The notes below the pieces were generated by a model. It saw only the letters and a list, made by a program, of their open reading frames with translations, was not told the origin of the DNA and ran no database searches. This document shows, one piece after another, positions 32,959 through 44,849 of a stretch of 64,000 bases of DNA. This DNA is from Protea cynaroides (Eukaryota; Streptophyta; Magnoliopsida; Proteales; Proteaceae): NCBI GenBank assembly GCA_028583415.1, contig CM053269.1, positions 79,661,567 to 79,725,566 on the forward strand, in the 5' to 3' direction. The position numbers were made by a program, and so were the translations under genes. Each line of letters opens with the position of its first letter. The first letter of the stretch is position 1.

Positions 32959-35094
32959 TCAAGCTTCTGATGTGGTCCATTGGTGTATCAACTGGTTTCG
33001 CTCCAAGAACTCTTGATTCAGTACTTTCAAATCAAGCACATACTTCCTTTGAGATAAGCTAATGCTCTTACTATTACGTACCACTTCAATCCCCAAGAAG
33101 TAATGAAGAAGACCTAAGTCTTTCATTTGAAATTTAGTGTTCAAATATGATTTGATTTCAGTAATGCCTGTCTTTTCATTCCCCGTAATAATAATATCGT
33201 CAACATAAACAGCAATGATGGTGACATAAGAGGAACGACGTCGAACAAAAATAGAGTGATTAGAGTAGCATGTAACAAATCCAAAATTTATAATAACAGT
33301 GCTGAACTTATCAAACCATGCACGAGGAGATTGTTTTAGTCCATAAATTGCCTTAAGCAATTTGCACACCTTAGTTGAGTTTCCTTCCTGAGCAACATAC
33401 CCTGGAGGTTGATTCATATAGACTTTCTCGTGTAGGTCACCATATAAGAAGACATTCTTTACATCCATTTGATAAAGAGGCCAATCAAGATTCACAGCCA
33501 AGAAAATAATAACATGAACATAATTAAGACGAGCAGCAGGAGAGAACGTCTCAAAATAATCTACTCCATACGTCTGAGTGAACCCCTTGGCCACCAAGCT
33601 TGCCTTCAGTCTATCAATAGTACCATCAGAATTATGCTTTATAATATAAATCCATCTCCAACGAACCACTGAATGTCCTTTAGAAAGATCTACAAGAGTC
33701 CATGTTTGGTGTGCCAATAAGGCATCCATCTCAGCATCCATAGCTGCTTTCCACCCTGGATGGGACAAGGCTTGGGAAACTGTAGTATGAACAATAGTAG
33801 TAGATAACGAGTGAACCAAATTTTGGTGACAACGAGGGAGATGGGCTGTGGAAACAAAATTCTCAATAGGAAAAGTACTTTTACCAGTACGAGTACCTTT
33901 ACGAAGTGCAATAGGGAGACCAAGGGAGACCTCAGGATCAAGAGTAGTAATAGCCATCGGTGGAGCAGCTGGTGTAGTACTTGGTGGAGGCACTGTAAAA
34001 CGCCGTTGGTATACCTGTAGGGGAGGTAGTGGGTCGTCAGATGTAGAAGATGTAGCAAGGGGTGGAGAATCATCAAATGGAACTATGGGAACCGGCGGTT
34101 CAGAAGGAAGAGAAGAATGTGGCACCATGACTTGATAATATGGCTTGTCTTCGAAAAAGGTAACATCAGGACTGACATAATGCTGTTTAGTAGTAGGATC
34201 AAAACAACGATACCCTTTTTGAGTACGAAAATAACAAAAAAATATACACTTTAGAGAACGAGGTGAGAGTTTTCCCAATTGTGGATGCATAAGATGAACA
34301 AAACATGTACTACCAAATACTCGTGGACGAACAGGAAATAAAGGAGTGGTAGGATAAAGAAGACGAAATGGTATTTTGTTGTTTAAAACAGAGGATGGCA
34401 TACGATTAATAAGAAAACAGGCTGTTAACATAGCATCACACCAATAAAATTGAAGGACATTCATATGAATTAGTAGGGACCTGGCAATATCTAATAGATG
34501 CCTATTTTTACGTTCAACACCTCCATTATGTTGAAGGAAATAGGTACAATTGGTATGATGGATTATACCATTGGCAAAACAGAAATTAGAAACAACATGT
34601 TGAACATATTCAAAAGCATTATCAATCCTCAACACTTTAATAGGCACACCAAATTGAATTAGAATTTCCATATGAAATCTTTTGAAAATTGAAAGAAACT
34701 TTGAACGATCTTTTATTAAGTAAAGCCAGTTCATCCTGGAAAAATCATCCACGAAGGTTACAAAATAAGATAAACCTAACCTATTGGGAACACGACAAGG
34801 ACCCCAAATATCCGAATGCACTAAAGAAAATAGACTAGAATTTTTAAGACTAGAACTAGAAGGAAAGGACGAACGATGATATTTGCCTAACTCACAAGCC
34901 TCACGTTGGAGGGAAGTGAGAGACTTGCATCCAGGAATTAAAACTTTCATCTTAGATAGAGACAAATGACCAAGCCGTTGATGCCGTTGATGCCATTGAA
35001 GGGGGGTAGTAGTAGTAGTGGTAGCAGCAAGAGGTATACGTTCCGTGGGCTCCAAGTAGTATAGACCAGCATACTCATGTCTGCCACCAATCAT
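32959..35094 (-). pseudogene. Copia A integrase-reverse transcriptase (711-codon open frame)
   Basis: The largest open frame in the window. In order: gag_pre-integrase (WHQRHQRLGHLSLSKMKVLI, REACELGKYHRSSF), integrase core (LVHSDIWGPC; VLRIDNAFEY; ERKNRHLLDIA supplies the third acidic residue), then RVT_2 (WKAAMDAEMDALLAHQTWTL; LVAKGFTQTYGVDYFETFSP; YVDDIIITG catalytic motif; LGIEVVRN). Integrase inserts the cDNA and RVT copies the RNA. Oddities: in the HHCC zinc motif the first Cys is Arg (REAC for CEAC), the second catalytic block is RIDNAFEY, and the end is frameshifted after QRKYVLDL. Upstream it is separated from gag/protease by a TAG at Phe-*-Asp-Leu-Arg, where relatives have Gln. Confidence 0.93.
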
Positions 35095-35099
35095 CTCCT

Positions 35100-36413
35100 T
35101 GGTCCTGAGATCCTAAAAGGTACAATAAGAGGGATAAAAGGTAGCAACACAATTCAGTGATTTAATTAGTTGACTTATTGATAAAAGATTAAAAGGAAAA
35201 TTAGGTACATGTAGGACAGAGGTTAAGAACATAGACGGAGATAGAGAAACCTTACCCTACTAAGAGGCATTAGTAGAGGACCCATCAGCAAGATAAATAG
35301 TAATAGGTTTATTAGTGGTTTGAATGGATGAAAAGATAGAGGATTCACCCGTCATATGACAGGTAGCACCGGAATCAGTTATCCAAGGGTGAGGGGATGT
35401 GTATGAAAGAAGGACAAAGGTACCTGTATGAGCCAAAGTAGCTGTAGACAAAGGTCCAGTAGTCTCAAGGTGCTGAATCCTACGAAGAAGGGCTTCATAC
35501 TGATCGGAAGATGGAGTAGGTATAAAAGGTAGAAGAAGTGCAGCATGAGATACATCATCAATGGTAATAGTATTCACCAAATAATCTGCCCATTTAGGAT
35601 GACCAAATTTCTCCCAACAGGTATCAGTAGTATGGTTTGGTTTGTTGCAGTGAGTATAAAAGCGGCCAGATTTGTTAACTTGAGTACGGCCAAAACCACG
35701 ACCACGGCCTCAATTACAGTAGGAGCTACGACCTCTTGAGGTGATACCTCGACCACGACCAGCAAACAGAGCAGTAGTATCCATTTGGGAAGTGTCATTC
35801 TGAGAAACCAAACGTTGGAGACGAAAGAATGTCTCGCTGAGGGTAGGTATAGAAGCACCTGTAAGTAACTGACTCTTCACAGCTTGATACTCAGGAGAGA
35901 GACCAGCCAAGAACTTAGCAACATAAAATTCAGACTGTTGTGTCTTTAGTTTGTTAATATCAGTTGACAAGGGCTGCACAGCTTGAATCTCTTCAATAAG
36001 GCCTTTGAAGCCTCCATAATAATCAGTTAAGGATTTATCACCAATGGAATAAGTAAACATCCTCTCATAGAGGTCATAAATTCTAGAAACATTCTTATCT
36101 TGACCATAGGTCTCTTTTAAATCAGCCCAGATGGCTTTAGCTGTATCATGAAACATTACAGTACGTAATATAGATGACTCAATACTATTCCATAACCAAG
36201 TTGAACCATAGAATTATCATGAAGCCATGTATTGTAGACTTTCACAGATTCTAGATCCTTAGGATCATGAGTAGGAGCATCATCATGCAACAAAGATAAT
36301 TTTTCTTTAGAAAGAATATAGGCTTTAATAGCCTGAGCCCATAGGAGGTAGTTTGACACCCCTTTCAATTTTATAGAGATGATTTGAACATCCGAAGGCT
36401 TGTAATCAGTCAT
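35100..36413 (-). pseudogene. Copia A gag and protease, broken
   Basis: Starts at ATG 36413 (MTDYKPSDVQIISIKLKGVS, NYLLWAQAIKAYI), frameshifts near 36156, and continues as UBN2-type gag (FHDTAKAIWADLKETYGQDK, DLYERMF, FLAGLSPEYQAVKSQLL). An RG-rich stretch is cut by TGA near 35707. The zinc knuckle reads FYTHCNKPNHTTDTC, so the first zinc Cys is replaced by Tyr. The protease motif WITDSGATCHMTG lies near 35380. Two consecutive TAG codons follow TNAS near 35262. Gag forms the particle and protease cleaves the polyprotein; this copy is inactive. Confidence 0.88.
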
Positions 36414-36851
36414 TGTAAGAAATAAACAATAGAACCAAGCAACAAAAGAAAAAAAAAATTTCTTCTTTCACTCGGTTCCACCAATCGAGAGGCCAAGGAG
36501 GTAAGGCTCAAAGAGAAGCAAAGGATGATGGAGGGAATAGGTGGGACACAATATCGTCGCACAATTAAATATCTTCTCGGTTCAGCCAACTGAGTGGCCA
36601 AGGAATAGTAAGCTCGAGATGGGAGGCGGTAGGAAGATAGGTAAAAAAAAATATATATTTTTGTTCTTAATGAAATACTTACCACATAGATAGGGAGAAG
36701 ATGATCAAGATGTTATCAATCACATACTAATCAGCATAGTAGTAGGTAGGGCAGATCTTGATCATCTAGAGCAGCAAATCAGTACATAGGTAGAGCAAAA
36801 AAAATTTCAAAGGCCTATCAAATCAAGGATTGATAATAGCCAAGATCTAAT

Positions 36852-36863
36852 GCTCTGATACCA
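36852..36863 (-). promoter_or_regulatory. Copia A primer binding site
   Basis: Minus strand TGGTATCAGAGC, complementary to the 3' end of initiator tRNA-Met, directly inside the 5' LTR. Confidence 0.93.
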
Positions 36864-36945
36864 TGTAACAAAACCAAAAAAGAGATAATGAAACCTTCAC
36901 AAACTTTCACAAACCAGAAAATAAGAGGATTAAGAAGAAGAAGAA

Positions 36946-36983
<38 letters not shown>

Positions 36984-37229
36984 AAATTACTGCAGAGAAA
37001 ATTAATCCTCTCTTCTCCTCTAAACATTGTATTTATAGAGAAAAACAATACCAATTACAAGGAAAGTATCCATAGATAGAGAAGACATAAGAAGGAAATA
37101 AAAAAGACCAAAAAAAGAAATTAAACAAAGTGGCCAAACAGCCTCAGCCGACAGAGGCCGACGCTAATCCTAGCTGCAGCCTCTATCGTTAAGGGCCAAA
37201 CTAGCCCTTACAATATTTAAATCGTAACA
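36864..37229 (-). repeat. Copia A 5' LTR
   Basis: 366 bases; lacks some sequence around the atcgttaaggg end relative to the 3' LTR and has a shorter (GA)n tract at 36949-36979. Confidence 0.93.
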
Positions 37230-37759
37230 GGAAGTATATCATGAGATGGATCAGAGGCTTTCGAAAGTTATTTTAATGCTTGCATACTGTCAATGGTTGA
37301 GCCATCTCCAGATAAGTTCGTCCTTTTGATTTTCAGTCTCTGTGGAGTTTTTAATTATTTTTGAGACTTATAAACAAATTTATACTGATAAATCTGTGAA
37401 TCTCCATCTTCTGAAATCTTCTTTTTGATTATCAACAGAGAAATGTCCAAGGCTCAGAATGTTAAATTCACATAATAAGGTTATTAGATTGTTTGTCGAT
37501 CAGTTGATAGCTATGAGCAAATAGGGTCCTGACTTGAGGAGGCAGTTTTTGAGCAAGCCCAACAGTCGAGAACCTAATAATTTCAGCCACCTAATTTGGA
37601 AACACTGCCGGAAAATAGACTGTAGCAACAGTTGAAAGCTTGAGTAGAACATAACAAGACATAAGGTTGGGGGAATCACTAACCAAGGCGGAATAATACT
37701 ACAAAAAATTAAAAAAAGGACAATAAAGATGAAGACAGAGAATAATAAGGAGAAGCATA
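37230..37759. other. Intron sequence between copia A and the U6 copy
   Basis: AT-rich; no element or exon recognised. Confidence 0.3.
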
Positions 37760-37863
37760 GTCTCTCGGAGACATCCAATAAAATTAAAATGATACAGAGA
37801 AGATTAGCATGGCCCTTGCGCAAGGATGACACACACAAATCGAGAAATGGTCCAAAATTTTTT
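37760..37863 (+). ncRNA. U6 snRNA-like sequence, probable pseudogene
   Basis: Full-length match to plant U6: 5' stem tctctcggagacatcc, the central gatacagagaagattagcat, then gcgcaaggatgacac and aaatcgagaaatggtcc with a terminal T run. Differences from the usual plant sequence include ataaaattaaaatg for ataaaattggaacg and cacacacaa for cacgcacaa, all C-to-T or G-to-A. No upstream sequence element (tcccacatcg-like) or TATA at about -30 is visible, so it is probably a non-transcribed copy. It lies antisense in the OSCA intron. Confidence 0.82.
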
Positions 37864-38786
37864 AGATATCATGCGAACCACCACTAAATCCATCTGAATG
37901 GAGGAAAAACGAGTAAATAACTCTTTGAAACTCTAATGTCAATGGTTTCAATGGTGGTATATACCCAAAAAAAGAAAAGAAAAGGAGAAGCATAGTCCAT
38001 TTGAGATTGGTGAAGCTTTACAAATGCTCCTTAGTTAAAGAATCTTCTTGTAAAACTTGCACGAAGGTGATTGAACCATAACTAGAGGGGAAAAAAAAGC
38101 TAACTTTAAATAATTGTGAGGTGCAGAGAGACCATGGATTATAGTTATAAAAGTGACCTAAGCACCGATTAGGCGTCTGGGTGTGGCCTAGGGATTAAAG
38201 CGAGTTAACGATTTATGTAATCTACAAAAAGTGCCTGCTTTGTCGCCTAACCCCTTAATTGGGCGCTGTTTTGGTGTATATGTATATTTTGTTAATTCAA
38301 TTACAATCTAATCTGATTCCATATATTAGTCGTTCATTGCATGGCATATATAAGTTTTCTACAATGAGATACATTGGATCACATCCCTTGCTTCAAAAAG
38401 GTGAAAATTAAACACCCCAAAGCCAACCCTATGTTTTCTACCCAACAAGGACTCAAGCAATATTGAGAGAGAGGGGATGCTCATTGCCGAGAAACCCTAC
38501 CGTGGGCTGATTCTTCACTTTAGGCTCCCAGCGGCCATTGCAAGAGCTCTTATGGCAAGTTTATTTTCCCAAGATAGCTCCAGAGACTGATTCTGGTAAT
38601 TATTTATTTGTTTTATCTTTTTTTTTCTTCTTCAATTCTTCTCTACATTGCTCTGGCAACCTAGGGCTTTTTTTTTTCCTTTCCTTTTTCTTATCAGTTC
38701 TTCTTCTTCTTCATTTGTTGACTGCAATGCTGCTCTTCTCTTTTCTGTTTTTCTCTTTTCTTCTCTTTTCTACTGCCTAAGACTTT
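37864..38786. other. Intron sequence with a repeat later found again at 41430
   Basis: Segment 38150-38280 has aggcgtctgg/cctaatcggt words of the same repeat type as the 24077 MITE. Segment about 38500-38786 (ggctcccagcggcc, ttttcccaagatagctccag) recurs diverged at about 41450-41736 on the other side of element E. No exon. Confidence 0.5.
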
Positions 38787-39163
38787 TGTAACAATTTGCA
38801 ATAAATAAATAATCAGAACTAGAGAAACCAAAAGAGAGAGAGAGAGAGACAAATAGAAGAAGTGAGGATCAATTCTCCAAAGAAGAGGAAGAACCGAATG
38901 TAATGCGTCCTCTTACAACACTTTATTTATATTAATGAGGGAAAAATATAAACAATAAGAGTTAAAAAACTTCCCTAATTACATAAACCAATAAGAAAAG
39001 GAGATCTAACCAATTAAGGAAACAAAGATAAGACTGTAGTGGAAACAGACCCACTATTTACAGCAAATTGAAAACATCCTAAATTAATAAATATCAAATC
39101 TATAGTGGGTCCTACAGCCCTATAGCATTGTATTGCTCTAGGGCAATCCTGCTATCGCTAACA
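38787..39163 (-). repeat. Element E 3' LTR
   Basis: 377 bases, from tgtaacaatttgc to tatcgctaaca in plus reading. Confidence 0.9.
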
Positions 39164-39249
39164 CCCCCTCTTAAACGGGAGGGGAATGTAAGAGCTTCCG
39201 CTTGAAATAATATATCAACAGAAGCAGCAGTAATAATAGCAGTAAAGTA

Positions 39250-39540
39250 GAGCACAGTATCGGTCACTGTGAATGAAGCAACAACAGCAGTACAAGCTTT
39301 ACCTTGAACTAACGTATCAATGGAAGCAACATCAGCAGCAACAGTAGTAATAAAGCAGCATAGTATAGGTCACTGTGAACCAAACACCAACACAATATAG
39401 GTCACTGTGAACCAAGTAGCAACACAAAATAGGTTACTGTGAACCAAGTGAAGTAGCATCAGCAATAAAGCAAACACCAAGCAACAACAACAGCAATAGC
39501 AACACAATGTAGGTCACTGTGAACCAAGTAGAAGAGAACA
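39250..39540. repeat. Minisatellite-like repeats inside element E
   Basis: The phrase ggtcactgtgaaccaa or close variants occurs about five times (near 39261, 39366, 39399, 39433, 39511), partly at a 33-base spacing. Confidence 0.8.
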
Positions 39541-40935
39541 CATCAGGTGCAGGTAGTAGAGGCCGCATCAGGTAGTAGAGGTAGCAATAAAAAATCTTGA
39601 GCAGTAGTTCTTGAAGGATGAACAGCACCAAAAATTCCATAAGTAGTAGGTTGCATTATGTGCAATAAGTAGGCATCAATACAGTAGCAACAATAATTAG
39701 CATCTAGAGGGACAAACATCACCAGAAATCCCATAAGTAAGAGCAGCAGCAAACAAGATCCAAATTTAAAAGTCGATCCGACGGTTGGATCGAAAGTTAT
39801 GAGGTATATTGGGACATACTAGAAAAGTAAACAGACCCTAAAAGGGAACAAATAGATCTAGTGGCAATATGGTAATTTCTAGAATACTTCAAGGGTTCAA
39901 CCATGGGACCTGGGTAGTTACCATGGGAGTAAAATAGTTGATGTGGACCCGGGTCATTAGAACCCAATATGGGTATCTGCGGGCTCCACACAAGTAATAG
40001 AATACTCAAATAGCAATAATAGTGGCAAATCAGTAAATAACTCAAGAATATGAAGAACGGCAGTTCTGTAAATACAATAAACAAATAAGAAGTAAAGTGG
40101 TCTTCTTCGACCTCAAATGAGAAGAAAAGAAACCAGCAATGAGTGTTCTCGATTTTAGCTACTAGGACTCGATCATATGAACCCCAATCGATCTGGACTT
40201 TTAGGAAGGACCGTTAAACCTTCAACCCTCTTGGATTTAAGTAAGATATTCCCCAAACAAGAAGGTATGGAAAGGTTTTAAAGATCTGAAACCAGCCTGG
40301 CGGTAAACAGAACCAGCAATTGTTGCAAGTCATGATTATCATAGTAGAGGAAGGCTTGGGAAGCAATACTCCAAGATGGGGGTTGCCCTAGGGTAAGGAA
40401 CCAGCATGCATAACTTCAGGGAGAAAGGGATGACAACAAAGGAGATTGATCAAACTTCCTTCACCTCATCAGGTTCTTCACCTAAGACAGCAGACCAGTA
40501 ATGGAAACCAGCAACAGTATGTGGAATGGATCAGCAATAGCAGATCTCAGCAACAGATCAAGGTAATATAATTTGCAGTAGTGTGGTAGGAATAGTAGAT
40601 ATCAACCACAGCAGATCCACTCAGTAATAGCAGTAATACAGCGCAGATTATCGAACAAAGCAGGGGCAGCAGATCGGATTAGATCATATCAATTCTGATA
40701 AGATCTGATCAGCTTCAACAGTAGCAATAGAGGCTCAGATCAGAACAGGGAAGATCTTACCACAGTGATATAGACAGTAGCAGACTCAATTGATCAGGTA
40801 TGATTCTTTATAGACACTAATCATCTTCATTGAAACCCTAATTCTACTTCTTCTACGAACTAGGGTTTCACCACAAACCAGAAACCCAAATACAACTCTC
40901 AAACCAGCAGTTGTAGAATACCAAGTAAGAATCAA

Positions 40936-40947
40936 CTTCTGATACCA
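40936..40947 (-). promoter_or_regulatory. Element E primer binding site
   Basis: Minus strand TGGTATCAGAAG, initiator tRNA-Met type, adjacent to the 5' LTR. Confidence 0.85.
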
Positions 40948-40987
40948 CGTAACAATTTGCAATAAATAAATAATCAGAACCACTGAA

Positions 40988-41044
<57 letters not shown>

Positions 41045-41372
41045 GGATCGATTCTCCAAAGAAGAGGAAAAACCGAATGTAATGTGTCCTCCTACAACAC
41101 TTTATTTATATTAATGAGGGAAAAATAGAAACAATAAGAGTTAGGAAACTTCCCTAATTACATAAGAAAACTTCCCTAATTACATAAACCAATAAGAAAA
41201 GGAGACCTAACCAAATAAGGAAACAAAGATAAGATTGCAGTGGAAACAGACCCACTACTTACAGCAAATAGAAAACATACTAAATTAATAAATATCAAAT
41301 CTATAATGGGTCCCACAGCCCTATAGTGTTGTATCGCTATAGGGCAATCCCGCAATTGCGCAATTGCGAACA
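40948..41372 (-). repeat. Element E 5' LTR
   Basis: 425 bases with a (GA)n tract at 40991-41041 and a 22-base internal duplication (cttccctaattacataa near 41148 and 41169). Confidence 0.9.
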
Positions 41373-41377
41373 ACTTT

Positions 41378-41736
41378 TTTTTTTTCCTTTTTCTTCTGCA
41401 GGTCTCTTCGTCTTCTTCTTCTTCATTTCCAGATTGCACTGCTCACTGCCTAGAACCCCTAGTGTGGGCTGGTTGATTCTTTACTACAGGCTCCCAGCGG
41501 CCGCTGCAAGAGCTCTTGCGGCAAGTTTATTTTCCGAAGATAGCTCCGGAGACTGATTCTGGTAATTTATTTATTTGTTTTATTTTTTTTTTCTTCTTTA
41601 GTTCTTCTCTACACTGCTCTGGCGACCCTGTGGCTTCTCTTTCTTTTTTTCCTCCCTCTTTTCTTCTTGGTTCTTCTTCTTCTTCTTCATTTGCAAATTG
41701 CAGTGCTTCTCTTTCTCTTCTCTTTTCTAATGCATA
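41378..41736. repeat. Second copy of the pre-E flank sequence
   Basis: ggctcccagcggcc ... gatagctccggagactgatt repeats 38520-38600. So element E sits between two copies of a pyrimidine-rich unit about 300 bases long. The second copy is ended by insertion of copia D. Confidence 0.75.
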
Positions 41737-42110
41737 TGTTGAGAGGAATAATTGACTTATCTAGAATAATAGAGGTTATGCTTTATAGAGAAAAGAAGTT
41801 ACACAGTAAATGCGGTAAGTGCACATAGTAAATGCGGTAAGTGAGGGTAGTAGCCCCTCCTGTCAAGGAAGGTTGATGTACATGGGCAGTAGCCCCACAA
41901 GTCAAGGACTCACATGGACAATAGCCCCACAAGTTAAGGAAGGTTAACATAAGTCAAGGATTCACATGGGCAGTAGCCCTACAAGTCAAGGAAGGCTAAC
42001 ATAAGTCAAGGATTCATATGGGCAGTAGCCCTACAAGTCAAGGAAGGCTGCTCAGCAGCCCCTTCTTGTCAAGGAAGGCCCCCATGCCTTTTAAATCCCA
42101 TGTTACAACA
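41737..42110 (-). repeat. Copia D 3' LTR
   Basis: 374 bases with internal repeats of cagtagccccacaagtcaag-type units (about 41880-42060). Confidence 0.9.
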
Positions 42111-42419
42111 CTCCGCCTCAAGTTGGCGCATAAATATCATGCATGCCCAATTTGCAAACTATTGGATGGAATAATTTACTACTTAACCCCCCTTTGGTAA
42201 AAATATCAGCTAATTAGTCTCTAATTCTGACAAAAGGAACACAGATCAATCCTTGTTCCAGCTTTTCCTTCATAAAATTTTGATCAATTTCCACATGCTA
42301 GGTACGATCGTGTTGGACAGGATTGTGAGCAATATTAATCACTGACTTACTATCACAATAGAGCATCATAGGTAGCGGAAGAGGAATAGCTAAGTCACTC
42401 ATTAGTTGTTGGAGCCACA

Positions 42420-44690
42420 TTAACTTACAAATGCCATGAGACATAGCCCGGAACTCGGCCTCGGCACTAAACCGGGCAACAACAGCTTGTTTCTTGCTTC
42501 ACCAAGTAACCAAGTTACCATTGACAAATGTACCATACCCAATAGTAAAACAACGATCATTAGAGGAGCTGCTCCAATTAGCATAAGTGAAGGCTTCGAC
42601 TCGTAGTTGACCATTAGAAGAAAGAAACACCCATTTTTCGGGAGCTAATTTCAAGTAACATAAGATGCACACTGCTTCCCTATGGGTAGTATAAGGATCA
42701 TGCATATACTAGCTGACCAGGCTAATAGCAAAACCAATGTCAAGACGAGTGTGGGAGAGGTTGATCGATTTACCCACTAACCTCTGATATTGACCCTTAT
42801 CAAAAGGGACCCCATCCTTGCTAGAGAAACGAACATTAGATTCAAGTAGAGTATCGGAGGGCTTACAACCAAGCATCCTTATCTCTAAAAAAAGATCTAA
42901 TGTATATTTCCTCTAGGATAGGAAAGACCCATAGTGAAGCGAGCAACCTCAATGCCGAGAAAGTAACGTAACTTTACAATGTCTGTGATCTCAAATGCTT
43001 GACCCAGATAACTCTTCATATACAAAATCTCCTTTATTCACTTCCAATGACCACAATGTCATCCACATACACAATAAGAAATGCAATCTTATCACCAGAT
43101 TGCTTGATATAAAGGGTATGATCAGCATGACTCTGAGTGTAGCTATTTGACACCATTACTCTATGGAAGCGACCGAACCATGCATTGGGAAACTACTTTA
43201 GGCCATAGAGGGCTGGCTTAAGCTTGCAGACCTTCCCTTGTGTCGCTGAGGTTGAGAACCCATGAGGAATGTCAAGGTACACTTCTTCAAGTTCACCATG
43301 AAGAAATGCATTCTTGACATCGAGTCATTGTAGACCCAACCTAGGTTAAAAGCACATGAGAGAAGTACTTGAACAATGTTTAGCTTTGCAACAAGTGCAA
43401 AAGTCTCCTGATAGTGAAGGCCAAAGTCTGAGTAAAGCCACGAGCCACTAACCGGGCCTTGTATCAATTCACAGTACCATCAATGTTCTGCTTTACTACA
43501 AACATCCACTTACAACTCACTGTATGTTTCTGGGGAGGAAGGAAAACTAAGTCCCAAGTGTCGTTCTTCTTCAAGGCTTGCATTACTTCAACCATGGTCG
43601 TCTTCCATCGGGAATCGGTAAGAACCTCCTGCCAATTTTGAGGAAGGGAAACAGAAGACAAAGAAGACAAAAAATTCCCGATAGGATGAAGACAAAGAGT
43701 CATTCGACACCACTTGAGCAATAAGGTAATGCGCACAAGATCTCGTTCCCTTCCAGACAACAATTGGGTAAATTAAGAGATGGGTCAGAAAGACTAGGAG
43801 AAGCAGGAGCGAGATTACCAAATGGAGACAGACTGGGATCAAAACCTGGATTAGGAAATGGTGATAACATGAGTATATGAGGTGCGGTGGTGGTGGTGTC
43901 TAGGTGCTGTGGTGGCGCCGAAAATAAACGCGCACAAGGTTTTGTATCTCTCCTTGGACTGGTACAACCACTGGAGACACAGCCTCATGTAATGGAGCAA
44001 TAAGAGGAGCAACAACCTCCACATCTTTACTGTCACTGACTTCATCATCCCCCAAGTACTAGATCCTCCTTTGGAAGAGGAGCCGGTGAAAAATAAAAGA
44101 CAGACTAATGGAACACCACATCCGTAGTCACAAACGCACGCTAGGAAGGAGGGTCATAGCAATGATAACCCTTCTGAGTAGCAAAGTAGCCAACAAATAC
44201 ACACTTGAGCCCATAAAGCTCCAATTTGCTAAGATGCTGATGAATCCATGCAAAACACATGCAACCAAAAACACATGCAGGGATGACAAAGTCAGATGAC
44301 TTCGTTAAAGTAGTAATAGGAGCACGAAAATCTACAACATGAGTTGGGATCCTGTTTATCAAATAGACGGTAGTAGAATAGCGTCACTCTAATATTGAGG
44401 AGGAACCTGCATCTTAAACAAGAGAGAGCGAGCAACTTTCAGTAAATGAAGATTTTTGCGCTCAGCAACACCATTTTGAGCCGAAGTGTCCACACAATTA
44501 GTCTGATGAAGAATACCTTGAATGGCAAAATAAGACTGGAAGGCACCATCCATATGCTCAGTACCATTGTCGCTACAAAGGATCTGAATGGTAGCATCAA
44601 ACTGAGTGCGAACCATGGTGTGAAACATCTGGAAGCAACGGAAGACCTCACTCTTTTGACGAAGGAGGTAGATCCAAGTGACCAAGTGTG
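42420..44690 (-). pseudogene. Copia D pol: integrase C-part, reverse transcriptase and RNase H
   Basis: From high to low coordinates: VTWIYLLRQKSEVFRCFQMF, LCSDNGTEHMDGAF, QNGVAERKNLHLLKVARSLL (integrase, with the catalytic Asp and Glu visible); VFGCMCFAWIHQHLSKLELY and FVGYFATQKGYHCYDP; RVT_2 start WKTTMVEVMQALKKNDTWDL, CKWMFVVKQNIDGTVN; RT middle near 43400-43200; RNase H remnant near 42600-42420. Multiple frameshifts and stops. RT palm motif is not intact in one frame. Confidence 0.85.
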
Positions 44691-44849
44691 AACGTTGTTA
44701 AGATTTATTTCTGGTTGTCACCTAGAGTTGTCTAGGTGTCTTTTATGACTATATTTACATTCTTTAGTCTTTCCTTTTTTTGTCTTATGATGACTAGGTG
44801 CTAGGTGCGTCTTGGTGACCGAGGTGATGCTTCAATGCATATCTATTAT

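Larger units (their letters stand above)
31847..37229 (-). mobile_element. Ty1/copia element A, full length with exact 5-bp target duplication
   Basis: LTRs at 31847-32244 and 36864-37229 (TGTAACA ... CGTAACA), flanked on both sides by ggaag. Primer site at complement 36852-36863 and polypurine tract TGAGGGAGGG next to 32244 (minus strand). Internal order on the minus strand is gag, protease, integrase, reverse transcriptase, RNase H, as in Ty1/copia. It is decayed by several stops and frameshifts. The LTRs differ in GA-tract length and at several other sites, so the insertion is not recent. Confidence 0.95.
38787..41372 (-). mobile_element. Non-autonomous LTR element E (no recognisable gag or pol)
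   Basis: LTRs 38787-39163 and 40948-41372, flanked by exact 5-bp duplication acttt. Primer site at complement 40936-40947 (TGGTATCAGAAG) and polypurine tract AAGAGGGGG beside the left LTR show minus orientation. The internal 1.8 kb lacks coding similarity and contains a 33-35-bp repeat with ggtcactgtgaaccaa. One LTR start has changed from TG to CG (40948). LTRs resemble those of A in sequence style (TGTAACA, GA tract after gaaacc). Confidence 0.9.

Noticed and set aside
39250..39540. Direct repeats suggesting a CRISPR array
   Set aside because: Variable spacing, eukaryotic context and location inside an LTR element; it is a minisatellite.
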